Shown piece by piece: positions 1 to 6,751 of a stretch of 64,000 nt of DNA (the first letter of the stretch is position 1; every line of letters begins with the position of its first letter). The position numbers were made by a program, and so were the translations under genes. This DNA is from DASZBX01 sp035943635 (GTDB lineage: Bacteria; Actinomycetota; Actinomycetes; Streptomycetales; Catenulisporaceae). The notes beneath the pieces were generated by a model that was not told the DNA's origin, did no database searches, and worked only from the letters and a program-made list of their open reading frames with translations. The stretch is taken from positions 49,062-113,061 of the forward strand of contig DASZBX010000124.1 of the NCBI GenBank assembly GCA_035943635.1. The letters are read 5' to 3'.

Positions 1-1
1 G

Positions 2-1111
2 CCGCGCCCCCTCGATCCGGACGGGACCGTGCTGATCACCGGCGGCCTCGGCGAACTCGGCAGCGTACTCGCCGCGCACCTCGTGCGCGTCCACGGAGTG
101 CGCCGCCTGGTGCTTTTCTCACGGCGCGCAGGCAGCGGCCCGGAGACCGGCTCGTTCATGCGCGACCTCGAAGCCGCGGGCGCTGAACAGGTGGACCTTG
201 TCGCGGGCGACGTGGCAGACCGGGCCGCCGTCGCCGCCGCGGTGGACGGTGTCGACCCCGAACACCCCCTGACGGCCGTGTTCCACCTCGCAGGTGTGCT
301 CGACGACGGTCTCGTGCAGGGTTTCTCCGAGGACCGGTTGCGCCGGGTGATGGCCCCGAAGGTGCAGGGCGCGCGCCACCTGGACGAACTGACCCGGCAC
401 ACGGACCTGGCCGCGTTCGTGCTCTTCTCCTCGGCGGCGGGCACGCTGGGCACTGCGGGCCAGAGCGGATACGCCGCGGCGAACGCGACACTCGACGCCC
501 TGGCCGCGAACCGGCGCAAGCAGGGCGTTCCCGGGCTCAGCCTCGCCTTCGGGCTCTGGCAACAGTCCGGGGTGGGCATGACCGCCCACCTCGGCAAGGC
601 CGAACTGGGCCGGCTGCGGCGCCAGGGAATCGGCGTCCTGACCCTGGACGAGGGCTTGGGCGCCCTGGACGCCGCACTGGCCCGGCCCGAGCCGTACCTG
701 GTGCCCGTGCACTTGGAACTGGCGTCGTTGCGGCACGCTCTCGGCGACGCACAGGTGCCTGCGTTGCTGCGCGCCATGGTGCACCGCGACACCCGCGCGC
801 AGCAGGCTGACACACCCGAGGCCGGGCAGTCGCTCGGCGAACGGTTGGCGGACGCCTCCGAAGCCGAACGGCTCGCCGTGCTGCTGGACCTCGTCCGCGG
901 CGAGGCGGCCGCCGTGCTCGGCCTACCCGGACCCGACAGCCTGCCGGGCGACAAGACGTTGAGATCGCTCGGCATCGACTCGCTTACCATGATCGAGTTG
1001 CGCAAACGCCTGGCCAAGCGCACGAGCGTCGCGCTTCCCGCCACCCTGGTGTACGACTATCCGACCGCCGAAGCCATCGCCGGGCTGCTGCTCCGCGATG
1101 TCACCACCTGA
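2..1111 (+). CDS. C-terminal end of a modular type I polyketide synthase (KR-ACP)
   Basis: The frame is open from the first bases of the window, so this is the 3' end of a longer gene. The visible part begins just before the NADPH-binding motif of a ketoreductase (TGGLGELGS). The catalytic Ser lies in LFSSAAGTLG and the catalytic Tyr in QSGYAAANATL. The LDD motif (GVLDDGLV) is the family signature of B-type ketoreductases, which set the D-configured beta-hydroxyl. A linker leads to an acyl carrier domain with LGIDSLTMIE, whose Ser would carry phosphopantetheine. No thioesterase follows, so this module ends on a carrier domain; release or chain transfer must be done by another protein. The KAS III-like gene starts 16 bases after the stop, as in an operon. 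The KS/AT part lies outside the window, so it cannot be told whether the module has its own AT. Confidence 0.93.
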   Translation, partial: PRPLDPDGTVLITGGLGELGSVLAAHLVRVHGVRRLVLFSRRAGSGPETGSFMRDLEAAGAEQVDLVAGDVADRAAVAAAVDGVDPEHPLTAVFHLAGVLDDGLVQGFSEDRLRRVMAPKVQGARHLDELTRHTDLAAFVLFSSAAGTLGTAGQSGYAAANATLDALAANRRKQGVPGLSLAFGLWQQSGVGMTAHLGKAELGRLRRQGIGVLTLDEGLGALDAALARPEPYLVPVHLELASLRHALGDAQVPALLRAMVHRDTRAQQADTPEAGQSLGERLADASEAERLAVLLDLVRGEAAAVLGLPGPDSLPGDKTLRSLGIDSLTMIELRKRLAKRTSVALPATLVYDYPTAEAIAGLLLRDVTT

Positions 1112-1127
1112 TGAGACGGAGCGAAGA

Positions 1128-2201
1128 GTGAAGACGAGTGGGCTGTTCATCGCGGGTATCGGGACGTACCTGCCGCCGGCGACCAAGGTCGAGCAAGCCG
1201 TCGCCGACGGCCGGTTCGACGCGGAGGAAGCCGAGGACATGCACCTCGAATCCGTCTGCGAGGCCACGGACGAGGCGCCGCCCGACATGGCGGTCAGCGC
1301 GGCCGGCAGCGCCCTGGAGCGGTCGGGGCATCAAGCCCAGGACATCGCGCTGCTGCTGCACGCCAGCGTGTACTTCCAAGGCCTCGAGCTCTATCCGACC
1401 GCGTCCTACATCCAGCATGCCGTGCTGGGCGACCACCCGGGGCTCGCCTTCGAGGTCAAGCACGCCTCCAACGGCGCCATGACCGCGCTGGACATCGCGG
1501 CCCGCTGCCTGGCGAGCACGCCCGACGCCGTGGCCGCGCTCGTGACCACCGCCGACAAGGTCACTCTGCCCGCGATCGACCGCTGGAACAGCGACATCGG
1601 CATCGTTCCCGGCGACGGTGCCGCAGCGATGGTGCTGAGCAAGAGGTCCGGTTTCGCGCAGGTGCTGAGCACGTCCACCGTCTCGGACCCGACCCTGGAG
1701 CGCCTGCACCGCGGTGACGCGCCGTTCACACCGCACAACGATCCCACCCAACCGATCGACCTGCGGCTACGCAAACTGCAGTACCTCGGAGAGGTGGAAC
1801 TCGACGAGTTCACCCGCCGGTTCCGGACCGGTCTGCGCACCTGCGTCAACGGCGCCTTGGCGGACGCCGGTATCCGACTTGCCGACGTCGCCCGTTTCGC
1901 CGTTCCGCACTTCGGGCGCATGGTGCTCCACCGCGAGTGCCTGGTCGCGCTCGACGTCGACGAGGACCTCACCACGTGGTCCTGGGGCCGCACGGTCGGC
2001 CACCTGGGCGCGGGCGATCAGATCGCCGGGCTCGGCCACCTTGTGGAGAGCGCGGCAGTCGACGTCGGCGACTACTGCATGTTGCTGGGTGTCGGCGCCG
2101 GCTTCACCTGGACGTGTGCTGTGGTGCGGATCGTCGAACTGCCCTCGTGGACGACCCGACCGCCGGGCATCGGCCTCGTCGCCGGACGGGAGGGCAGCTG
2201 A
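1128..2201 (+). CDS. KAS III-like acyltransferase/condensing enzyme with Ser replacing the catalytic Cys
   Basis: A thiolase-fold protein of 357 residues of the FabH/CerJ/DpsC type. I chose GTG at 1128 because GGAG sits six bases upstream; ATG at 1098 is in frame but has no ribosome site. The FabH nucleophile region, normally AACSG, reads KHASNG here: codon 1467-1469 is TCC, giving Ser114. The His region is VPHFG, and the FabH Asn region is replaced by GHLGAGD. Daunorubicin DpsC is a known KAS III homologue using Ser, and CerJ-type enzymes that acylate sugars or carriers have an Asp in the third catalytic position; the general resemblance is to these non-elongating or starter-unit enzymes. 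Its place between a PKS module and an AT-ACP gene suggests starter-unit loading or acyl transfer in polyketide biosynthesis. The substrate cannot be told. Confidence 0.88.
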   Translation: MKTSGLFIAGIGTYLPPATKVEQAVADGRFDAEEAEDMHLESVCEATDEAPPDMAVSAAGSALERSGHQAQDIALLLHASVYFQGLELYPTASYIQHAVLGDHPGLAFEVKHASNGAMTALDIAARCLASTPDAVAALVTTADKVTLPAIDRWNSDIGIVPGDGAAAMVLSKRSGFAQVLSTSTVSDPTLERLHRGDAPFTPHNDPTQPIDLRLRKLQYLGEVELDEFTRRFRTGLRTCVNGALADAGIRLADVARFAVPHFGRMVLHRECLVALDVDEDLTTWSWGRTVGHLGAGDQIAGLGHLVESAAVDVGDYCMLLGVGAGFTWTCAVVRIVELPSWTTRPPGIGLVAGREGS

Positions 2202-3460
2202 TGCGGTGCTGTGTCTTCCCGGGGCAGGGAATCCAGAAGAAGGGGATGGGCCGGGACCTGTTCGGGAGCTTCCCCGATCTTTGCGCCCGGGCCGATCAGG
2301 TACTCGGGTACTCGGTCGAACAGCTGTGCCTGGAGAACCCGGACCGTCGGCTGAGCGAGACCGAGTATGCGCAGCCTGCTATCTATATCGTCACTACACT
2401 GCGGTACCTGGCCACGCGGGAGGACCAGCCGCCCGCGGAGTATTTCGCCGGGCACAGTATCGGTGAGTACAGCGCCCTGTTCGCGGCCGGCGCCTTCGAC
2501 TTCGAAACCGGCCTGGCACTGGTGAAACGCCGCGCCGAACTCATGGGCCGCGCCGACGGCGGCGGCATGGCGGCAGTTGTCGGCGTGCCCGAGGCGGTAG
2601 TCGAAGAGACCCTGCGGGCGTACGACGCCACCGGAGTGGTGATCGCCAACTACAACGCGCCCAAGCAACTCGTGCTGTCCGGTGGCCAGGACGAACTGGC
2701 GCGGCTCAAACCGGTCTTCGAAGCCCTGGACGGCGTCCGGGGCTTCGTCCCGCTCCGGGTCAGCGGCGCCTTCCACTCACCATGGATGGCCCCGGCCGCC
2801 GCGCAGTTCCGTGACTTCCTCGCCACGGTCGACGTGCACGAACTCACGAAACCGGTCATCTCCAACGCGACCGGCCGCCCCTTCGACACCGACACCCGGG
2901 CCGTACGCGAAGCACTGGCCGAGCAGATCATCAAGCCCGTCCGATGGACCGAGTCCATCAGGTATCTGCGTGACGCGGGCGTGGAGGTCTTCACGGAACT
3001 CGGCGAGCACAAGGTGCTGACGCCACTGATCGACGAGATCATCGCTGCGGAGAACCCCGCAGCAGACCCGCGCGAGGAGCTGATCGCCCGGATCAAGCGC
3101 GAGATCCTACAACCGGAGATCGGCGACGCGGCGCTCGACTTCGACGAGAACCAGTCATTCCGGCAACTGGGCCTGAACTCCATCATCTACGTTCGGCTCG
3201 CTCGCCAGGTCGAATCAGTGCTCGGCTACGCGGTAAAGCCGGACGTCATCTATCGGCATCGGTCGTGTGCTGCGTTGGCGGATTACCTGCTGGAGCAGGA
3301 GCATGTCGCGCAAGCCGCTCCGAAGACGGCCCCAGAGCCTTGGCATGAATACCGGGATGAACGCGTACTCGCGCTGCTGCGAGACTGCGCGAACGGCAAT
3401 CTCAGCGTGGAGCAGGCGATCGAGACGATTCGCGCCGGTGTCGCCGGGGGAGTCGCGTAG
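2201..3460 (+). CDS. Acyltransferase (FabD/trans-AT type) fused to an acyl carrier protein
   Basis: 419 residues. The ATG overlaps the TGA of the KAS III-like gene (ATGA), indicating translational coupling. The N-terminal 280 residues are a malonyl-CoA acyltransferase: GQGIQKKGMG near the start, the nucleophile in GHSIGEYSALFAAG (Ser86) and the His in SGAFHSPWM (His192). The wording of these motifs resembles the free-standing ATs that serve trans-AT polyketide synthases. After a linker there is a carrier domain with LGLNSIIYVRLARQVE (Ser327 predicted to carry phosphopantetheine). A charged tail of about 60 residues ends the protein. An AT tied to its own carrier would suit priming of a starter unit made available to the neighbouring KAS III-like enzyme; this partnership is inference. 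Confidence 0.9.
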   Translation: MRCCVFPGQGIQKKGMGRDLFGSFPDLCARADQVLGYSVEQLCLENPDRRLSETEYAQPAIYIVTTLRYLATREDQPPAEYFAGHSIGEYSALFAAGAFDFETGLALVKRRAELMGRADGGGMAAVVGVPEAVVEETLRAYDATGVVIANYNAPKQLVLSGGQDELARLKPVFEALDGVRGFVPLRVSGAFHSPWMAPAAAQFRDFLATVDVHELTKPVISNATGRPFDTDTRAVREALAEQIIKPVRWTESIRYLRDAGVEVFTELGEHKVLTPLIDEIIAAENPAADPREELIARIKREILQPEIGDAALDFDENQSFRQLGLNSIIYVRLARQVESVLGYAVKPDVIYRHRSCAALADYLLEQEHVAQAAPKTAPEPWHEYRDERVLALLRDCANGNLSVEQAIETIRAGVAGGVA

Positions 3461-3675
3461 CGGTTTGGAGACAGTGCGTAAGTGTTATTCGTTGATGATC
3501 AGTATCTCGACCTTCGAGGTCTCGGCTGGCGGCGATTGCGATGACCAGGGTTTGACGTATCTGGGTTCTGTTGCGTGGCGGTGTGAAAGTGGGCAGCATC
3601 GGCGTTCGCTGTACACGAAGGTACCCGCTGATGCTGCCTGTGCCAGTCCGCTGCCTCCTAGGCGCCAACACGACT

Positions 3676-3804
3676 AACGCGACGTTCCGGTTCCATCAGA
3701 TCGCCGTGAGCCTTGCGCTCGTGCTGGTGGCCGGGGTCTGCGCGCTGGAGGCGGCCGACGATCTGCAGGACCTGCTCTCCCCCGCCCACGCCCGGCCCCG
3801 CTGA
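3676..3804 (+). pseudogene. Relic of the 3' end of an M56 (BlaR1-like) peptidase gene
   Basis: The last 30 or so codons before the TGA at 3802 encode CALEAADDLQDLLSPAH, which matches the extreme C-terminus of the intact M56 peptidase ending at 28313 (CALEAANDLQDLLSLAH). Nothing upstream matches, so only the tail of a second M56 gene survives here. It sits directly before the BlaI-type operators and DedA gene at 3909-4664, mirroring the gene set at 26115-28313. The 215 bases between the PKS operon and this relic hold no gene I can support. Confidence 0.7.
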
Positions 3805-3908
3805 CCCCGGCGCCCCGCGCGCACACCGGCAGGGCGCCGCGGCGGGCCTTGTGACGAAACCCTGACGGGCGCGGCCGTCCGCGGCGTTCACGCCTCACCC
3901 ACCGGGCG

Positions 3909-3943
3909 TCTACAATCGTGTAGAAGTTCTACATTATTGTAGA
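3909..3943. promoter_or_regulatory. Two tandem BlaI-type operators at the DedA-1 promoter
   Basis: Two perfect palindromes, TCTACA-ATCG-TGTAGA (3909-3924) and TCTACA-TTAT-TGTAGA (3928-3943), lie 19 bases centre to centre, 44 bases before the GTG of the DedA gene. TACAAT inside the first copy can serve as a -10 box with TTCACG about 18 bases upstream as a -35 box, so a bound repressor would block the promoter. The arms (CTACA/TGTAG) resemble the BlaI/MecI dyad (TACANNNTGTA). The same dyad occurs at 5110 and 26115, the latter ahead of a blaI-type gene. Confidence 0.75.
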
Positions 3944-3986
3944 TGTACAGTGGCGGCCTGCCGCCGCGCACCCCGGGAAGGCGCCC

Positions 3987-4664
3987 GTGATCAACACTGC
4001 CCTGCTCGCCGCCGCGTCCGACGCGGCCACCGACGGGATACACCTGCTCGCGTTCAACCCCCTGTCCGCCACCTCGTGGCTGACCGGGCTCGGCGCGATC
4101 GGGGTGTTCCTGGTCTTGTTCGCCGAGACCGGCCTGCTGATCGGCTTCTTCCTACCCGGCGACTCGCTGCTGTTCACGGCCGGACTGCTGTGCACCACCG
4201 AGTCCACCTCCGCCGTGCACCTGTCGCTGGCCGCCGTGCTGCCAGCCGCTGCGGCCGGTGCGCTGCTCGGTGCCCAGGCCGGGTTCTGGCTCGGCCGGCG
4301 CGGCGGGCGCACGCTCCTGGCCCGCTCCCGCAACCGGCACCTGCAGCGCGGAGCCGAGCGCGCCGAGGAAATCCTGATCCGCTACGGGTACGGCAAGGCC
4401 ATCGTGCTGGCCCGGTTCATCCCCGTCGTGCGCACCGTCCTGAACCCCCTGGCCGGCGCCCTCGAAGTGCCCGCGCGCACGTTCACGCTGTGGCAGTGCG
4501 TTGGCGGACTGGCCTGGTCCCTGGGCGTCACCCTGGCCGGATACGCGCTCGGCTCCAGCGTCCCGAACGTCGACACCTACCTGCTGCCCATCATCGCCCT
4601 GATCGTCGTGGCCTCACTGACCCCGCTCGCCCTGGAACTGCGCCGCGCCCGGCGCACTGTGTGA
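3987..4664 (+). CDS. DedA/SNARE-associated family membrane protein (first copy)
   Basis: 225 residues, starting at GTG with GGGAAGG five bases upstream. It has the DedA pattern: a hydrophobic N-terminal hairpin, the glycine-rich GETGLLIGFFLPGDSLLF-like segment (seen as ETGLLIGFFLPGDSLLF), and the basic signature ARFIPVVRTVLNPLAGA, followed by C-terminal membrane helices. DedA proteins are integral membrane proteins; some members have been shown to return undecaprenyl phosphate across the membrane. Two BlaI-type operators cover its promoter and uppP lies downstream, which fits a role in lipid-carrier recycling, though the substrate is inferred. It is paralogous to the protein at 26227-26874 but the two sequences are clearly diverged. 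Confidence 0.9.
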   Translation: MINTALLAAASDAATDGIHLLAFNPLSATSWLTGLGAIGVFLVLFAETGLLIGFFLPGDSLLFTAGLLCTTESTSAVHLSLAAVLPAAAAGALLGAQAGFWLGRRGGRTLLARSRNRHLQRGAERAEEILIRYGYGKAIVLARFIPVVRTVLNPLAGALEVPARTFTLWQCVGGLAWSLGVTLAGYALGSSVPNVDTYLLPIIALIVVASLTPLALELRRARRTV

Positions 4665-4695
4665 CCAGGCGGAGCGCGGCAGGCGGGGGGAACCG

Positions 4696-5043
4696 ATGAC
4701 GGACCCGGACGACGCCGTCCGACTGCTGGCGGCCCTGGCCGCCGCCCACTTCGCGGACGACCGGGCCTGCGGCGCCGATCCGGCACGGTACAGGCGCATC
4801 GCGTGTATCGCCGTCCAGCGCTGGGCGACCTTCGCCCGCCGCCACCCAGGTTTCGGGGCCGACACCCTTTCGTGCCGCACCGAGGATCTGGCCCGCGGAC
4901 TGCTGGCCCGCTGCCGGCCCCCGGCCGCTCCCGGCGCCGCACCGGGCATTGCCGACTACCGCGCCCTGGCCGCCCGCCTGGCCCCGGTCCTGGCCGCGCG
5001 TGATCCGCTCGCGCGAGCCGCATCCCGGGCCCAGGCCGGCTGA
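4696..5043 (+). CDS. Hypothetical protein between dedA and uppP
   Basis: 115 residues with no family that I recognise. The ATG follows a G-rich ribosome site (GGGGGGAA) and the gene begins 31 bases after the DedA stop, so it could be in the same transcript. The protein is Ala/Arg-rich and soluble, with a conserved-looking core (RRIACIAVQRWATFARRH) and no membrane segment or signal peptide. Third-position GC is very high, as in its neighbours. It could be a real small gene or a fortuitous frame in GC-rich DNA; the ribosome site and position favour a real gene. Confidence 0.5.
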   Translation: MTDPDDAVRLLAALAAAHFADDRACGADPARYRRIACIAVQRWATFARRHPGFGADTLSCRTEDLARGLLARCRPPAAPGAAPGIADYRALAARLAPVLAARDPLARAASRAQAG

Positions 5044-5109
5044 CGCGGCGGGGATTGCCCGGCGCCCGTACCGGGCCAAGGACTCGGCGTAGGCGGATAC
5101 CCTCTTACT

Positions 5110-5125
5110 TCTACAAGCTTGTAGT
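5110..5125. promoter_or_regulatory. BlaI-type operator upstream of uppP
   Basis: The palindrome CTACAAGCTTGTAG (5111-5124) has the same arms and spacing as the sites at 3909, 3928 and 26115. It lies about 115 bases before the uppP GTG, with a possible -10 box (TAGATT) overlapping its right edge at 5123-5129. It would allow uppP to be controlled separately from the DedA gene by the same repressor. Confidence 0.68.
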
Positions 5126-5240
5126 AGATTGGCTCCGCCCACCCGGGCCGGCCCCGGCCCGCCCGGAGCCCGACCGCCGGCGCACCGCCCGTCGCCGCGC
5201 AAAATCCCGCCGTCCACCTTCGAAGAAACCGGCTGCCCCC

Positions 5241-6230
5241 GTGACAGGACTGACCTACCTCCAAGCAATCATCCTCGGCGTGCTGCAAGGCGTGACCGAG
5301 CTGTTCCCCATATCCAGCCTCGGGCACTCCGTGCTGGTGCCCGCCTGGATCGGCGGCTCCTGGAGCCACCTGGTGACCGAGGGCGACGCGCGGGACTCCG
5401 CCGACCCCTACCTCGCGTTCATCGTCGCCCTGCACGTGGCCACCGCCCTGGCGCTGCTGGCCTACTACCGGCGCGACTGGGTCCGCATCATCCGGGCCCT
5501 GGTCACCTCGCTGCGCACCCGCAAGATCGCCACCTCCGCCCAGCGCCTGGCCTGGCTGCTGGTGGCCGCCACCATCCCGGTCGGCGTCATCGGCCTGGCC
5601 CTGGAACACACCTTCCGCACCCTGTTCGCCAAACCCCTGGCCGCCTCGATCTTCCTGACTATCAACGGCCTGATCCTGCTCGGCGCCGAACGCCTGCGCC
5701 GCCGGGCCCAGACCCCCGCCACGATGCCGGAGCCCATCGCGGTCGGCGCCCACTTCGCCGCCAACGCCGAGAGCCCGGACACTGACCACACCAACCTGCC
5801 CGCGAACCCCGCACCCGCAGGCCTGATCACCACACAGCGGCGCACGCTGGACAATCTGGCCTTCAAGGAGGCCGCCCTGATCGGGTTCTTCCAATCCTTC
5901 GCGCTACTGGCCGGCATCAGCCGCTCGGGCGTGAGCATGGCCGCGGGACTGCTTCGCGGCCTGGACCACGAAGACGCCGCGAAGTTCTCCTTCCTGCTGG
6001 CAACCCCGGTCATCCTGGCCGCCGGCGTCCTGAAACTGCCGACCCTCGCCGGCCCGGCCGGCGCCCACATCCACGGCCAGATCCTGGCCGGATTCCTCGC
6101 CGCGGGCATCGCCGCCTACCTGTCCGTGCGCTTCCTCACCCGCTACTTCACCACCCGCACCCTGACCCCCTTCGCCCTGTACTGCCTGATCGGCGGCGCC
6201 GTCAGCACCGCATGGTTCGCAGGGCACTAA
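5241..6230 (+). CDS. uppP: Undecaprenyl-diphosphatase (UppP/BacA)
   Basis: Polytopic membrane enzyme that dephosphorylates undecaprenyl diphosphate to the monophosphate carrier used for peptidoglycan and other wall glycans. Both family signatures are present: TELFPISSLGHSVL near the N-terminus and GISRSGVSMAAGLLRG in the second half, with the catalytic Glu, Ser and Arg residues. I start the protein at GTG 5241 (329 residues), which places MTGLTYLQAIILGVLQG at the N-terminus as in the family; the frame is open further upstream but that part is Arg/Pro-rich and includes the operator. A hydrophilic loop around residues 160-205 is longer than usual. A BlaI-type operator sits upstream. The gene is convergent with the metal sensor gene. 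Confidence 0.93.
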   Translation: MTGLTYLQAIILGVLQGVTELFPISSLGHSVLVPAWIGGSWSHLVTEGDARDSADPYLAFIVALHVATALALLAYYRRDWVRIIRALVTSLRTRKIATSAQRLAWLLVAATIPVGVIGLALEHTFRTLFAKPLAASIFLTINGLILLGAERLRRRAQTPATMPEPIAVGAHFAANAESPDTDHTNLPANPAPAGLITTQRRTLDNLAFKEAALIGFFQSFALLAGISRSGVSMAAGLLRGLDHEDAAKFSFLLATPVILAAGVLKLPTLAGPAGAHIHGQILAGFLAAGIAAYLSVRFLTRYFTTRTLTPFALYCLIGGAVSTAWFAGH

Positions 6231-6270
6231 CCCGCCATCCGTCCCCGCGGCGCGCAACCGGCCCGCCCGG

Positions 6271-6657
6271 TCAGGCGAACGTCGTGGGGACGGCCGACTG
6301 CACGGGCGCGTCCGCGATGCCCAGGCGCAGGTGCTCGATGTGGTAGACGGCCTGGTCCAGCAGCATCGCGACGTGGTTGTCGTAGAGGGCGTAGACGATG
6401 TTCTTGCCCGAGCGGGTGCCGGTGACAAGCCCGAGATTGCGCAGCAGGCGCAACTGGTGGGAGACGGCGGACTGCTCCATCCCGACCGCCTCGGCCAGGT
6501 CGGTGACCGTGCACGGCGCCTCGCGCAGCCGGGTGAGGATCAGCAGGCGCGAGGGGGTGGCCAGGGCCTGGAGCGTGGTGGCGACCTTCGCGGCCGACGC
6601 GGCGTCCAGGCGCGCGACGGGTGCGGCGTGTTCTTCCTCGTATGCTGCGTGGCCCAT
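6271..6657 (-). CDS. nmtR: NmtR-like ArsR/SmtB metal-responsive repressor
   Basis: 128 residues from the ATG at 6657. A winged-helix DNA-binding core is clear (LATPSRLLILTRL, GMEQSAVSHQLRLLRNLGLV). The last helix reads DNHVAMLLDQAVYHIEH, which places Asp, His, His and His exactly in the alpha-5 metal site spacing of SmtB/CzrA (D-x-H-x10-H-x2-H). The protein also begins MGH, the Gly2-His3 N-terminus that NmtR of Mycobacterium uses to complete nickel or cobalt coordination. It is divergent from a P1B-4 ATPase gene with 94 bases between starts and would repress it until Ni(II) or Co(II) binds. The same frame runs upstream to 6897 but that part overlaps the promoter and ATPase gene and is not credible. 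Confidence 0.9.
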   Translation of the reverse strand: MGHAAYEEEHAAPVARLDAASAAKVATTLQALATPSRLLILTRLREAPCTVTDLAEAVGMEQSAVSHQLRLLRNLGLVTGTRSGKNIVYALYDNHVAMLLDQAVYHIEHLRLGIADAPVQSAVPTTFA

Positions 6658-6682
6658 GGCCGCAGCATAGCACCAGGGAACA

Positions 6683-6700
6683 CATGAATAGTTCTTCATG
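6683..6700. promoter_or_regulatory. Inverted repeat in the nmtR/P-type ATPase divergent promoter
   Basis: CATGAA (6683-6688) and TTCATG (6695-6700) form a perfect dyad with a six-base spacer in an AT-richer patch between the divergent starts. ArsR/SmtB repressors bind dyads of this general size and base composition, so it is the best operator candidate for the metal sensor. Confidence 0.55.
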
Positions 6701-6751
6701 AAATCCGGTACAGTGGTCGGGTCCCGCCCTGCCGACCGAAGGAGACGCCCG

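Noticed and set aside
3402..3671. Minus-strand frame between the PKS operon and the M56 relic, possibly transposase-like
   Set aside because: Segments such as TPPRNRTQIRQTLVIAIAAS look protein-like, but I could not match them to any transposase family with confidence.
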